Assembly (NCBI RefSeq): GCF_012933365.1
Contig: NZ_JABBVZ010000041.1
Location: 1 to 32,148, forward strand
Reading direction: 5' to 3'
Length of the DNA stretch: 32,148 bases
Source of the DNA: Sulfobacillus harzensis
GTDB taxonomy: Bacteria; Bacillota; Sulfobacillia; Sulfobacillales; Sulfobacillaceae
Shown: positions 1-7,156 of the stretch, piece after piece
Layout of the letters: every line of letters begins with the position of its first letter
How positions within the stretch are numbered: the first letter of the stretch is position 1
Program-made: the position numbers and the translations under genes
Notes under the pieces: generated by a model
What the model was told of the DNA's origin: nothing
Databases searched by the model: none
What the model saw: the letters and a program-made list of their open reading frames with translations, nothing else

Positions 1-603
1 TGTTACAAAGCTGCCCTGATGGGCGGCCTGAAGTGCGCTCCTGGTCTGGGTTTGCGACTTTATGAAAACTCTCCTAGCCAGATGGTGGAGTCGACCGGGC
101 GGCCGGATCGGTTTTTAGCCTTGCACTTTGCGAATGAGATTTGGAAGAACAACACCGCCGAGGTCATGCGCCATGCCAGCACATCTGAAACGGTATTCGA
201 CGCGGTGGTTCAATTCGCGAAGTCTATTGGGATGGTGGCCCTGCCAATTCACAAAGAACAACCCGGCTATATTCTGAATTCGCTGCTGGTGCCATTTTTG
301 GACGCCGCCCAAAAGCTTTGGTTCAACGGGGTGGCGGGCGTGGAAACCATTGACAGGACATGGATGATTGCAACAGGCGCACCCCAGGGGCCTTTCGCCA
401 TTCTCGATGTGGTGGGACTCAACACCGTGTACAACATTGCCATGGCCAGAGCGGAGGCAAGCCAAAACCCCCTCTATCGCCAAATTGCGGAACGCCTTAA
501 GCGTGACTACATTGATCAAGGGAAGCTGGGACGCCAAAGCGGTGAAGGATTCTATCGCTATCCCGATCCAGCGTTTCGGGAGCCCAATTTTACCAAGGGC
601 TAA
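1..603 (+). CDS. 3-hydroxyacyl-CoA dehydrogenase, C-terminal part (5' end outside window or damaged)
   Basis: The frame is open from base 1, so the gene starts before the window. From about base 73 (NSPSQMVESTGRPDRF) the protein matches the 3-hydroxybutyryl/3-hydroxyacyl-CoA dehydrogenase family. It has the end of the NAD-binding domain (ALHFANEIW, NNTAEVM), the linker KEQPGYILNSLLVPF, and the C-terminal helical domain (TIDRTWMIATGAP, GPFAILDVVGLNT) ending in the usual GEGFYRYP-type tail. Family members oxidise 3-hydroxyacyl-CoA with NAD(P) in beta-oxidation or butyrate metabolism and are about 280-320 residues long, so a third or more is missing here. Bases 1-70 in this frame (CYKAALMGGLKCAPG...) do not resemble the Rossmann segment expected directly before this point, so a frameshift or rearrangement near bases 50-72 is possible. 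The internal ATG at 19 is unlikely to be a true start. Confidence 0.85.
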   Translation, partial: CYKAALMGGLKCAPGLGLRLYENSPSQMVESTGRPDRFLALHFANEIWKNNTAEVMRHASTSETVFDAVVQFAKSIGMVALPIHKEQPGYILNSLLVPFLDAAQKLWFNGVAGVETIDRTWMIATGAPQGPFAILDVVGLNTVYNIAMARAEASQNPLYRQIAERLKRDYIDQGKLGRQSGEGFYRYPDPAFREPNFTKG

Positions 604-718
604 TTTCTTCCGGCGCTGGTTCCGCACGGCTCTGTCAAAGAACAGCTCAAGTAAATAGCGACGGGCATTCGTTGCCGGGTGCGGATGCAATCGTGCCGGT
701 GTCTGATCGATCCAGCGG

Positions 719-1030
719 TTGTGTCAGCACCGTTTCGCTTGGCGATGCTGCCGCTTACTGGCATTGGCGAGGGGGCGCCGTTGTTGGCAGCACATCGGCT
801 TTTGGATAGGGTTGATTGTCACCTGGGACCTTGCTTTGGGCCCCTCTCTTGTCAACATCTTGGAAGATTCTGGGGTCAGGGGGCATGAGGCGGCGGTCAT
901 CGCAACCGGTGTCCTGCTTCTCCTAGGCGCCGGATTTCACCATCCGGGGACGGCGCTTTTCATTGTCGTGGCATGGCACCGTTTTCGGCGGTTTCGTGCT
1001 GAGAGAGCGCTCTTATCGAGCCCCCCGTAG
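719..1030 (+). CDS. Hypothetical small membrane protein
   Basis: I do not recognise this gene. The reading frame has about three hydrophobic stretches (FWIGLIVTWDLALGPSLV, AAVIATGVLLLLGAGF, TALFIVVAW), separated by a short acidic/glycine loop and ending in an Arg-rich tail (HRFRRFRAERA). That is a plausible small multi-pass membrane protein with a positive cytoplasmic end. The start is uncertain: a TTG at 719 opens the frame, but the first 15 residues are Cys/Arg-rich and unlike a membrane protein. A TTG at 764 is an alternative, and neither has a convincing ribosome site. It lies between the dehydrogenase fragment and a GNAT gene with no evident operon link. It could also be a chance frame or the tail of a lost gene. 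Confidence 0.35.
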   Translation: MCQHRFAWRCCRLLALARGRRCWQHIGFWIGLIVTWDLALGPSLVNILEDSGVRGHEAAVIATGVLLLLGAGFHHPGTALFIVVAWHRFRRFRAERALLSSPP

Positions 1031-1128
1031 GAAAGGATGGGAGGGAGCGCAAGGGGGGGGTGAGAGCTTTTCGAGTGAAAGGATGATTCCACGGTCAAAC
1101 GTCGCCTAGGAAAGGACGATGAACCATT

Positions 1129-1599
1129 ATGGCTGAGATTATTCTAAGACAGGCGCTAGGCGGGGATGTATCGAGCTTGGCAGAAATGCGGCAAGCCTAT
1201 TTCCATGAGGAAACGGGAAAACCGGGACCCTCGGACTTTCCGACGCGTATGGCCGACCATGTGAGACAAGTCCTGGGTTCGTCAAATGAACCGATATTTG
1301 TGGCGGAGGTTGAGGGATGCCTAGCATCCTGCATCTGGGTCAAGGTGACAGTCAAGGTGCCCTGGCCGGAGCCATTCGAGGCTTCATGGGCGTATGTCAC
1401 CAATGTGTACACGCGCCCGGAATTTCGAGGCCAAGGTATCGGAACAGCGTTGTTGGAACACGTGCAAGCATGGGCCAAGAGACAGCCGGGATTGGAGTTT
1501 TTAATTCTCTGGCCGAGCGACAACAGTGCTCAGTGGTACCAACGCATGGGATTCGAGTCCACCGAAGCGGTGGTATACAAGGTTCGGGCGCACGCATGA
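1129..1599 (+). CDS. GNAT family N-acetyltransferase
   Basis: A 156-residue protein of the usual size for a single-domain GNAT. Acetyl-CoA-binding motif A is clear (RGQGIGTALLEHV, residues 100-112) and follows the strand ASWAYVTNVYTRPEF. The C-terminal part has the typical NSAQWYQRMGFE motif B region. Such enzymes move an acetyl group from acetyl-CoA to an amine; the substrate cannot be read from sequence. A purine-rich AGGAAAGGA lies about 13 bases before the ATG. The stop overlaps the next start as ATGA (1596-1599), so this gene and the following kinase-like gene are probably translationally coupled. It begins a run of seven co-directional small-enzyme genes. Confidence 0.9.
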   Translation: MAEIILRQALGGDVSSLAEMRQAYFHEETGKPGPSDFPTRMADHVRQVLGSSNEPIFVAEVEGCLASCIWVKVTVKVPWPEPFEASWAYVTNVYTRPEFRGQGIGTALLEHVQAWAKRQPGLEFLILWPSDNSAQWYQRMGFESTEAVVYKVRAHA

Positions 1600-2429
1600 G
1601 GCCGCTGGCAGAATGGATGCCCCAGGACGCACTCGTTTCGTGGAACCTTCGTCCGGAACAGTTGGGATTTGTCCTTCCCGGCGGCATGGGCCGGAGCATC
1701 CTTGTGGACGATGTTGTGTTCAAACGGGTGGACGATGAGGAGGAGACCTCGTGGTGCCAGAACGTATTGAGCCGCATTAGGCCGGAGGATTATCGCCTGC
1801 CCGAGCCGATTTTGTCGCCACAAGGCCATTGGGTGGAAAGCGGCTATACCGCGACCCGGTGGGTTGCCGGCGAGCCCGGGCCGGGGGGCCGGTTCAACGA
1901 GATATTAAGAGTGTCGCGGTCTCTGCACAGAGCACTCCGCGATCTCCCTCGACCGGATTTTCTCGACCGGCGCCAGCATCGCTGGGCCAAGGCAGATCGA
2001 TCGGCATGGGAGGATCAGCCTCTCAACTGGATGCCTGACATTCGTGAACGTGCTCAAAAACTGCAGCGGATGCGAGAACCTCTCGATTTGCCCGAGCAGA
2101 TAATCCACGGCGATCTGGCCGGCAATGTCTTGTTTTCACCTCGACTCCCGCCAGCGGTTATCGATTTTTCACCGTATTGGCGTCCTGCCGGGTTCGCTGA
2201 TGCGATGATTTTAGGAGATGGCCTTCTTTGGCACGACGACGATGAGGTTCGCTCTTTGATACCGAGAACGCACGTCTTTCGCCAATTGCTCATCCGTGCC
2301 ATGTTGGCTCGGCTGGGAGCTCTGAGTGAGAGTTTTCGCGCTACTCGGAGAGCCTGCTTGGACCGGGCTGAGCTGAGCGCGTTCGACCGCGCCATCGGTT
2401 TTCTCCGGATGGACAGGGAATGGAACTAG
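1596..2429 (+). CDS. Aminoglycoside-phosphotransferase-like (APH/kinase-fold) protein
   Basis: The ATG at 1596 overlaps the stop of the GNAT gene by ATGA and gives 277 residues; the frame extends further upstream but only inside the GNAT gene. Kinase-fold marks are a candidate ATP lysine (VVFKRV, K43), the catalytic loop HGDLAGNVLF (H171, D173, N177), and VIDFSPYW (D190) in place of the metal-binding DFG. This resembles the uncharacterised APH-like proteins common in actinobacteria and some Firmicutes more than a true aminoglycoside kinase. The expected role is ATP-dependent phosphorylation of a small molecule, substrate unknown. Coupling to an acetyltransferase suggests the two may act on the same or related molecules, but that is inference; there is no direct evidence for drug resistance. 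Confidence 0.8.
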   Translation: MRPLAEWMPQDALVSWNLRPEQLGFVLPGGMGRSILVDDVVFKRVDDEEETSWCQNVLSRIRPEDYRLPEPILSPQGHWVESGYTATRWVAGEPGPGGRFNEILRVSRSLHRALRDLPRPDFLDRRQHRWAKADRSAWEDQPLNWMPDIRERAQKLQRMREPLDLPEQIIHGDLAGNVLFSPRLPPAVIDFSPYWRPAGFADAMILGDGLLWHDDDEVRSLIPRTHVFRQLLIRAMLARLGALSESFRATRRACLDRAELSAFDRAIGFLRMDREWN

Positions 2430-2639
2430 TGGCGCCATCCTACGCGGGCTCGTGGTTTAGGGGCAGGTCAACACGGCCCAGCCGGGCTGCCCCGTTTGTG
2501 GGATGCCTTTTTTGCCTCACGATTTTCGACTCACGGTCAACGGCAAGGAAAATGCCGAGCACGGGTCGAAGAATCTTGTGACGCCCGGCTCACCGGGATC
2601 AGCTTGGACCAATGTCGTTCGTTGAGGAGGCAAGAGTCG
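2430..2639 (+). other. Gap with a zinc-ribbon-like open fragment but no start codon
   Basis: This 210-bp gap holds no convincing gene. One frame, open from after a TAG at 2458 to a TGA near 2622, reads PGCPVCGMPF near its start, a CxxC pattern like half a zinc ribbon, followed by a short polar tail. No ATG, GTG or TTG with a ribosome site precedes the CxxC, so this is at best a gene remnant. The promoter for the DUF5680 gene could also lie here, but no clear -35/-10 pair was seen. Confidence 0.25.
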
Positions 2640-3104
2640 GTGGATCACCATGAACTTGCACCATTTCTCGTCGAAGCGAAGCGCGAGACATATCCTCAAG
2701 TGGGGGATAGACCGTCTGTTTTGCCGCAGCTTTCCGGTTCTGTGCAGCTCGAGTATTCTAAGGAACGCTTCCTGTATCGCGACATCTATTTCGGCGGCCG
2801 ACGCTTTGTTGGGCAAGAGACGGTATACTTCGATGGCACCCCAGTATGGGCGATGTCATATGCTGGGGGGATGATCGGGTCGACTGCCGACGCAGGCGAC
2901 GTGTATGCCTTTTTGAGGCGAGCCCTCTTGGCGGTTTCGCAGGAGGAACCTTTTCGCGGTCCAAAGGAAGTCGAGAGTCAGAATCTTCGCTATGAGAACA
3001 CATATCAGGGGGACCTAGGCTGGTTCTCCGGACAGGAAACGGTGTGCGCACATGGGGTGCAAGTCTATGCGCTTCGCTATGCAGGGGGTCATATCGTACC
3101 GTAG
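2640..3104 (+). CDS. DUF5680 domain protein
   Basis: The likely start is GTG 2640, with GAGGAGG about 9 bases upstream, giving 154 residues. A longer reading from 2496 lacks a ribosome site and its first ~48 residues look non-coding. The family pattern is visible: an opening helix (APFLVEAKRETYP), then a beta-rich unit RFLYRDIYFGGRRFVGQETV...PVWAMSYAGG, and a second similar unit LRYENTYQGDLGWFSGQETV...QVYALRYAGG. The second unit looks like an internal duplication of the first. DUF5680 proteins are small cytosolic proteins of unknown function, often found beside GNAT, phosphotransferase and Nudix genes, as here. No signal peptide or membrane segment is seen. Confidence 0.75.
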   Translation: MDHHELAPFLVEAKRETYPQVGDRPSVLPQLSGSVQLEYSKERFLYRDIYFGGRRFVGQETVYFDGTPVWAMSYAGGMIGSTADAGDVYAFLRRALLAVSQEEPFRGPKEVESQNLRYENTYQGDLGWFSGQETVCAHGVQVYALRYAGGHIVP

Positions 3105-3164
3105 CAAGCATTTAGCGGTGGTAGATATGAGATCCATCGGCCATGTAACGGAGAAGGGGGGAGC

Positions 3165-3689
3165 ATGGAGATAAAGGTTCGCCTGATGCCCCATCAACGA
3201 GAGTGGGTTCTGCTATTTACCGAGGAAAGCGCCCGACTCCGCCAAATTTTCGGCCCGGCCCTGGTCGCCTTAGAGCATTTTGGCAGCACGGCAGTTCCGG
3301 GAATGATGGCGAAGCCCGTCATTGACATCATGGCCATCGTTCGCACGCGGGAGGTTCCCGAAAAATGGGCGCAGCTATTGCAGAGCCTTGGCTACCACAA
3401 TGCGGGCGAATGGGGGATCGCCGGCCGACGGCTGTTTCGCAAAGGTGGGGAGAATCGAAGCCACCACCTTCATGTCTACCCTGAGGGCCATCCGGAAATC
3501 CGGCGTCACCTGGTGCTTCGCGATTACCTCTTGACGCATCCCCAAGAGGTCGAGGCCTATAGTGCGGTTAAGTGGGAACTGGCACGCCGATATGACGACA
3601 CGGAGGACTATAGTCCCGCGAAAAAACCTTATGTCCGGGCACTTGAACAGCGCGCCTTGAGCTGGGCGGACAAACAGGGGGCGGAATAG
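3165..3689 (+). CDS. GrpB family (UPF0157) nucleotidyltransferase-fold protein
   Basis: 174 residues, the usual length for GrpB/UPF0157. The hallmark HFGSTAVPGM.AKPVIDI segment is at residues 38-55, followed by a strand/helix core, HHLHVYPEGHPEI around residue 101, and the terminal Y-PAKKPYV helix. The fold is a minimal nucleotidyltransferase: the GS of the GST motif and the DI pair fit the metal/nucleotide site. The biochemical substrate is not established; some members are fused to CoaE (dephospho-CoA kinase). A strong GGAGAAGGGGGG lies just before the ATG. The stop is one base before the next gene's ATG (TAGTATG), so it forms a tight operon with the Nudix gene. Confidence 0.88.
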   Translation: MEIKVRLMPHQREWVLLFTEESARLRQIFGPALVALEHFGSTAVPGMMAKPVIDIMAIVRTREVPEKWAQLLQSLGYHNAGEWGIAGRRLFRKGGENRSHHLHVYPEGHPEIRRHLVLRDYLLTHPQEVEAYSAVKWELARRYDDTEDYSPAKKPYVRALEQRALSWADKQGAE

Positions 3690-3690
3690 T

Positions 3691-4164
3691 ATGCCCATGT
3701 CGCCCTATTATCGGCACCTTCGGGAGAAAATCGGCACCATGCCCATCTTCAGTCCTAGTGTGGCGGCTGTGATTCGAAACTCGAAGGGCGAGATTCTGTT
3801 TCAGCGGCCGATAGGATCATCCGAAATCTGGAGTCTCCCTGCGGGAGCAATTGAGATTGGAGAAACCCCCGTCATGGCCGTGGTTCGTGAGGTTTACGAG
3901 GAAACAGGGCTCGAGGTCAAGCCGACCCGTGTCTTGGCTGTGCTGGGAGGGGATTCCTTTCGCTTCACCTATCCAGACGGCAATCAGGTGGAATATCTGG
4001 TGGTGGTGTTTCAGTGCGCTATTGTCGCAGGTGAACTCCGGGGACAGGACGGCGAATCGGCTGAACTGGGTTTCTTTCCCTATCACAAGCGCCCACCCCT
4101 GGCCCTCCCGTATCCCGATGCGATCTTTCTCACGGACGTCGGCCCAACCTGGTTTCAGCCATAG
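3691..4164 (+). CDS. Nudix hydrolase
   Basis: 157 residues with a complete Nudix box at residues 52-74. G52, E58, R66-E67, E70-E71, G73 and L74 fit the GX5EX7REUXEEXGU pattern exactly, so the metal-binding catalytic helix is intact. These enzymes hydrolyse nucleoside diphosphates linked to another group, for housecleaning or for processing nucleotide sugars or cofactors; the exact substrate cannot be told. The N-terminus (YYRHLREKIGT) before the first Nudix strand is like that of many Firmicute ADP-ribose/NTP-type Nudix proteins. The ATG follows the GrpB stop by one base and the next GNAT gene starts 9 bases after the stop, so one transcript is likely. Confidence 0.92.
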   Translation: MPMSPYYRHLREKIGTMPIFSPSVAAVIRNSKGEILFQRPIGSSEIWSLPAGAIEIGETPVMAVVREVYEETGLEVKPTRVLAVLGGDSFRFTYPDGNQVEYLVVVFQCAIVAGELRGQDGESAELGFFPYHKRPPLALPYPDAIFLTDVGPTWFQP

Positions 4165-4172
4165 GAGGGATT

Positions 4173-4763
4173 ATGGGACAACCACCGAAAAACCTTTCAC
4201 GGGGTCACTTGCTCTTTCGTCCCATTGATTTAGGGGAAGATTCCACACCGTGGTTCAAGGCAACTCAGGATCCGGCCATGTATGTCTGGACAGGAAACCC
4301 GGTTCCCGCCTCCTTGGTGGAGGCGCGCCGCGTGCTTGAGAACTACCAAACCCATCCTGACATTTACGCATGGTGCGTCAGAGACCTCGAGCACGATGAC
4401 ATGATTGGTGTCTGGTGGATAGGGGTCCCTTATAGGGAGGAAGGGACAACGCGAAGCTTTGATGCCCAGCGCATCTTTCGTCGCTATTGGCGCACTGGCC
4501 GGACCCAAGCGGCGCGCCGGATCATCTACGACTATGTCTTTCAGGAGCTCGGAATCGATGAGATGCGGGCGGCGGCTTGGGCGGATAATCGGAACTCCTG
4601 CCTCTCGATGGAAGCGGCGGGATTTCATTTGGCTGACGAACGGCATCGGTGGAACCCCAAACATGGGGTTATGATGCGCGAGCGGGAATACGTGCTGACA
4701 CGCGAAAACTGGCGAGATCGCCCTAAGAAATGGGTGGATTGGCGCCTCCCTCATGATGTTTGA
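4173..4763 (+). CDS. GNAT family N-acetyltransferase (RimJ/RimL-like)
   Basis: 196 residues. The order of elements fits the Acetyltransf_3 (RimJ/RimL) class: an N-terminal strand LLFRPIDLGED, central strands (DMIGVWWIGVPYR), an RYWRTGRTQAARRIIYDYVF helix in place of motif A, then EMRAAAWADNRNSCLSMEAAGF, the typical N-x-x-S...E..GF motif B. The usual Q/RGxGxG acetyl-CoA loop is degenerate (RTGRTQAARR), as often seen in this subclass. The ribosome site AGGAGGG lies just before the ATG. It is spaced 8 bases from the Nudix stop, so it belongs to the same operon. The substrate, peptide N-terminus or small amine, is unknown. Confidence 0.8.
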   Translation: MGQPPKNLSRGHLLFRPIDLGEDSTPWFKATQDPAMYVWTGNPVPASLVEARRVLENYQTHPDIYAWCVRDLEHDDMIGVWWIGVPYREEGTTRSFDAQRIFRRYWRTGRTQAARRIIYDYVFQELGIDEMRAAAWADNRNSCLSMEAAGFHLADERHRWNPKHGVMMREREYVLTRENWRDRPKKWVDWRLPHDV

Positions 4764-4819
4764 GCGTTTTATCCTAAATGAAAAATTTTTCACCCGTCCC
4801 AGAGACAGGGAGGTGCCCA

Positions 4820-5584
4820 GTGCTAAAAGGCATGCATGAATTATGGCGGTTCGTGGAGTTGGCTTCCCGTGCGCTTGAAGCGGATCGGTCTGTGCTGTTC
4901 CAGCAGGTGTTCTGCCTCGATCAGGAAGCGCTGACGAATTGCCAAGCAAATGGCTTGCTCCGGTTGGATCGTCCGCTCGATGACTGGCGCCTGACGTTGG
5001 AGCGGATGGAACGACGTGGGATGGAACCGCTGGCAACCCAGGTGCTTGATGCGGTCATACGCCAATATCCGGTGTCGGCCCCGCTATCGGTTGAGATCTA
5101 TCCCATGGATCCCGACGACCTATTTGGAGTGGAGAAGCTTGCTGGGGTATCCGGATGGACCAATTGGGAGGGCAATATCATTCATTTGGTGGCGTTTGCC
5201 GGTTGGAGAACCTGGCCCGCGCTCTGCTCCACAGTGGTTCACGAATACCACCACTATTGGCGAACGGCCGCGTGCCAGAACGGCCATTCGCGGATAACGT
5301 TGCTGGAAAAAATTATTCGGGAAGGGCTCGCCGAACATTTTGTCGCCGATGTGTTGGGATCAGCGTTTCAGGGCCCCTGGGTTTCCGCGTTAACCGCCCG
5401 CGAGGCTTGCGACTTGTGGTGGAGCCTTTATCGTTCGCATGTCGATGATGTGGGGATGCCGCCGATGGTTATGTTTTTGGGGGCGGTCTCACTGGGCTTC
5501 CGCTCTGGGCTGGCTACAGCTTGGGCTACCATTTGGTCTCGTGGTATCGGAGCGTCCACCCCGCGCGTTCGATTCAGCAATTGA
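4820..5584 (+). CDS. DUF2268-type putative Zn-dependent protease, C-terminus frameshifted
   Basis: The best start is GTG 4820, with GGGAGG six bases upstream; an ATG at 4778 has no ribosome site. The zinc motif HEYHH (in TVVHEYHHYWR) and the downstream REGLAEHF glutamate/histidine motif mark a DUF2268-like metalloprotease or chaperone-like protein, usually 260-300 residues. After VMFLG the reading frame loses family likeness and stops at 5584. In the next frame, bases 5482-5622 read GGLTGLPLWAGYSLGYHL...IQQLTALPSEAF, which is the expected C-terminus. Adding one G to the G5 run at 5479-5483 joins the two. The catalytic core is encoded before the break. The restored stop (5620-5622) overlaps the stop of the convergent WYL gene by 12 bases. 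Confidence 0.8.
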   Translation: MLKGMHELWRFVELASRALEADRSVLFQQVFCLDQEALTNCQANGLLRLDRPLDDWRLTLERMERRGMEPLATQVLDAVIRQYPVSAPLSVEIYPMDPDDLFGVEKLAGVSGWTNWEGNIIHLVAFAGWRTWPALCSTVVHEYHHYWRTAACQNGHSRITLLEKIIREGLAEHFVADVLGSAFQGPWVSALTAREACDLWWSLYRSHVDDVGMPPMVMFLGAVSLGFRSGLATAWATIWSRGIGASTPRVRFSN

Positions 5585-5610
5585 CGGCGCTTCCAAGTGA
5601 GGCATTCGCC

Positions 5611-6579
5611 CTAGGGCTCTGATTCCGCCGCATAAACCGAAAGAATGTCCCGGGCGCGATTGGCGATCTGATTCCGGACGGTGAGCGGCGTTTCCACACG
5701 GATCCAGGAACCCCAGGGCATCAGATGGTGAACGGCCGATTCGGGATTCTCGTAGATGACGGTCATGGCGACAAATCCTGACGTCGATGGCGTGTCGACA
5801 CGCGGCCGGGTCGGCCAAGGTGATGTGCGAACAAATTCTTCGGCGTGGTCAGCGTTTACCGAGACCCTGACCGGATATTGCGGTCGGGAGCGCTCAAAGG
5901 CGCTACTCCATCCCGTCCAGAAGGCACTTAGGCTGAAGTCCTTGGGTCGTGAAAAGGTCGTGGTGAGGACCATCACCTCTTGAAACCGCGAGAGGCGGAA
6001 TACGCGCAGATTTCCAGCCGACTCGCCCACGACATACCAGATGCCGGCTTTAGCGACCAAGCCAAAGGGCGCCACCAACCGGAAACTGTCGCTGCCGTCA
6101 GGCTTTAGATAACGGCCGTGCAGGAGGCGGTTCTCCCAGACGGCGGATTTGACTTTCTCCAGAATGGAGCGTTCGGTTCGTCGGGAAAACCACGGGCGGC
6201 CATCGATGTAAATGCGCTCCTCCAAGAGCGCCGTCGCGCCAATGGATTCGGGTGCTGAACGGTGGATCTTTTCCCGAGCGCTTACCGCCTGTGAGATCCA
6301 GCCTAAGTCACCCATCAGATGGGAATCTCCGCCCAGCAGCAATGCTTGAAGTTCGCCACCACTCATTGATTTAAGGTCGAGATCATAGCCGTCGAGCAGT
6401 TGATATCCGCCTAACTTGCCATGTATGCCATAAATAGGGATACCGACGGCGCTCAGTGCGTCGATGTCACGCATGACCGTGCGTCGTGAGACCTCCAGCC
6501 TGTCGGCCAGCTCTCCTGCCGTGAGCCGCTGGTGGCGTTTTAAGAGCAAGATAATGGACAACAATCGATCAGCCCGCAT
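5611..6579 (-). CDS. YafY-type HTH/WYL transcriptional regulator
   Basis: Start at the ATG 6577-6579 (MRADRLLSIILLLKRH), preceded on the minus strand by AAGAGGTG about 10 bases away; the upstream extension to 6636 is not needed. The N-terminal winged helix is of HTH_11 type (LTAGELADRLEVSRRTVMRD, IPIYGIHGKLGGYQLL), then a linker, then a WYL domain. In this WYL domain the eponymous motif appears as WYVVGESAGNLRVFRLSRF, within strand-rich residues of about 170-235. The C-terminal WCX-like part contains HLMPWGSWIRVETP. WYL domains bind nucleic acid or small ligands, and such proteins usually repress or activate neighbours. It is divergent from a decayed MFS gene about 98 bases away, its likely former target, and convergent with the DUF2268 gene. 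Confidence 0.9.
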   Translation of the reverse strand: MRADRLLSIILLLKRHQRLTAGELADRLEVSRRTVMRDIDALSAVGIPIYGIHGKLGGYQLLDGYDLDLKSMSGGELQALLLGGDSHLMGDLGWISQAVSAREKIHRSAPESIGATALLEERIYIDGRPWFSRRTERSILEKVKSAVWENRLLHGRYLKPDGSDSFRLVAPFGLVAKAGIWYVVGESAGNLRVFRLSRFQEVMVLTTTFSRPKDFSLSAFWTGWSSAFERSRPQYPVRVSVNADHAEEFVRTSPWPTRPRVDTPSTSGFVAMTVIYENPESAVHHLMPWGSWIRVETPLTVRNQIANRARDILSVYAAESEP

Positions 6580-6677
6580 CGCTTCGCAACACCTCTTAGG
6601 AATATTGTTAATCCGAGCGACGACATCACGTGTCACATTAACGCGCTATTGTTGGGGCAAAACCGCAAGGTGAGCCA

Positions 6678-7156
6678 ATGGAAAATCCCCGCGATTGGTT
6701 GTACGGCGTTTGGGGCCTCGGGCAAGGCTTTGTTTTTCCATGGACAGTTCTGTTTCTCACCTCGAGGGGCCACTTGTCTGCCGTCCAAGCGGGTACGGCA
6801 ATGGCTATTCTCGGTGCGTTTGGCGCGGCATCCGCGCTCTGTCTGGCTTGGGCCGTCGCCTGTCCAAAGGTTACCAAAATCGTCTCGACATTGGGTGAAG
6901 CGCCGGACGAGGAACGGCCTTCGAGCATTCAGGACTTCAATTTGCGACCCTCGCGCACGGTCTATTTGCGATCCTTTCATCGCTCCTAAGCACCTTCTAT
7001 CCTTTATGGGCTGTGGGGTATCTTCACGCACCGAAGAGCATTCTGGGATGGGCTGGGGGAATCGAGGCGGTAGCCCCTATTTGGATCGCCAGCCTAACGG
7101 GCGCCCTCATCCTCTATTGGCGTGAGCTCCCGAACGATTCGAGCGTCGTTGAGTAG
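6678..7156 (+). pseudogene. Decayed MFS transporter (N- and C-terminal pieces in different frames)
   Basis: From ATG 6678 the frame reads WLYGVWGLGQGFVFPWTVLF and VQAGTAMAILGAFGAASALC, which look like the first two membrane helices of an MFS permease; it then degenerates into polar sequence and stops at 6989. In another frame, from about 6916 to a TAG at 7154-7156, there is a second run of membrane helices (FAILSSLLSTFYPLWAVGYL, then APIWIASLTGALILYW) ending in a short acidic tail, typical of an MFS C-terminus. The whole stretch is 479 bp against about 1,200 bp for a normal MFS gene, so most of the middle is deleted in addition to the frame change. A ribosome-like AAGGTGAG precedes the ATG. 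It is divergent from the WYL regulator and overlaps the end of the double-GNAT gene. Confidence 0.65.

Noticed and set aside
115..690. Long minus-strand frame opposite the dehydrogenase
   Set aside because: It is the shadow of a well-matched plus-strand gene and has no motif or ribosome site.
1596..2429. True aminoglycoside resistance gene
   Set aside because: HGD and Asp motifs show a kinase fold, but the rest does not match known resistance enzymes; called only as APH-like.
4230..5036. 268-codon minus-strand frame across the GNAT/DUF2268 boundary
   Set aside because: It overlaps two recognised plus-strand genes; its composition is Pro/Arg-rich and typical of antisense shadow in GC-rich DNA.
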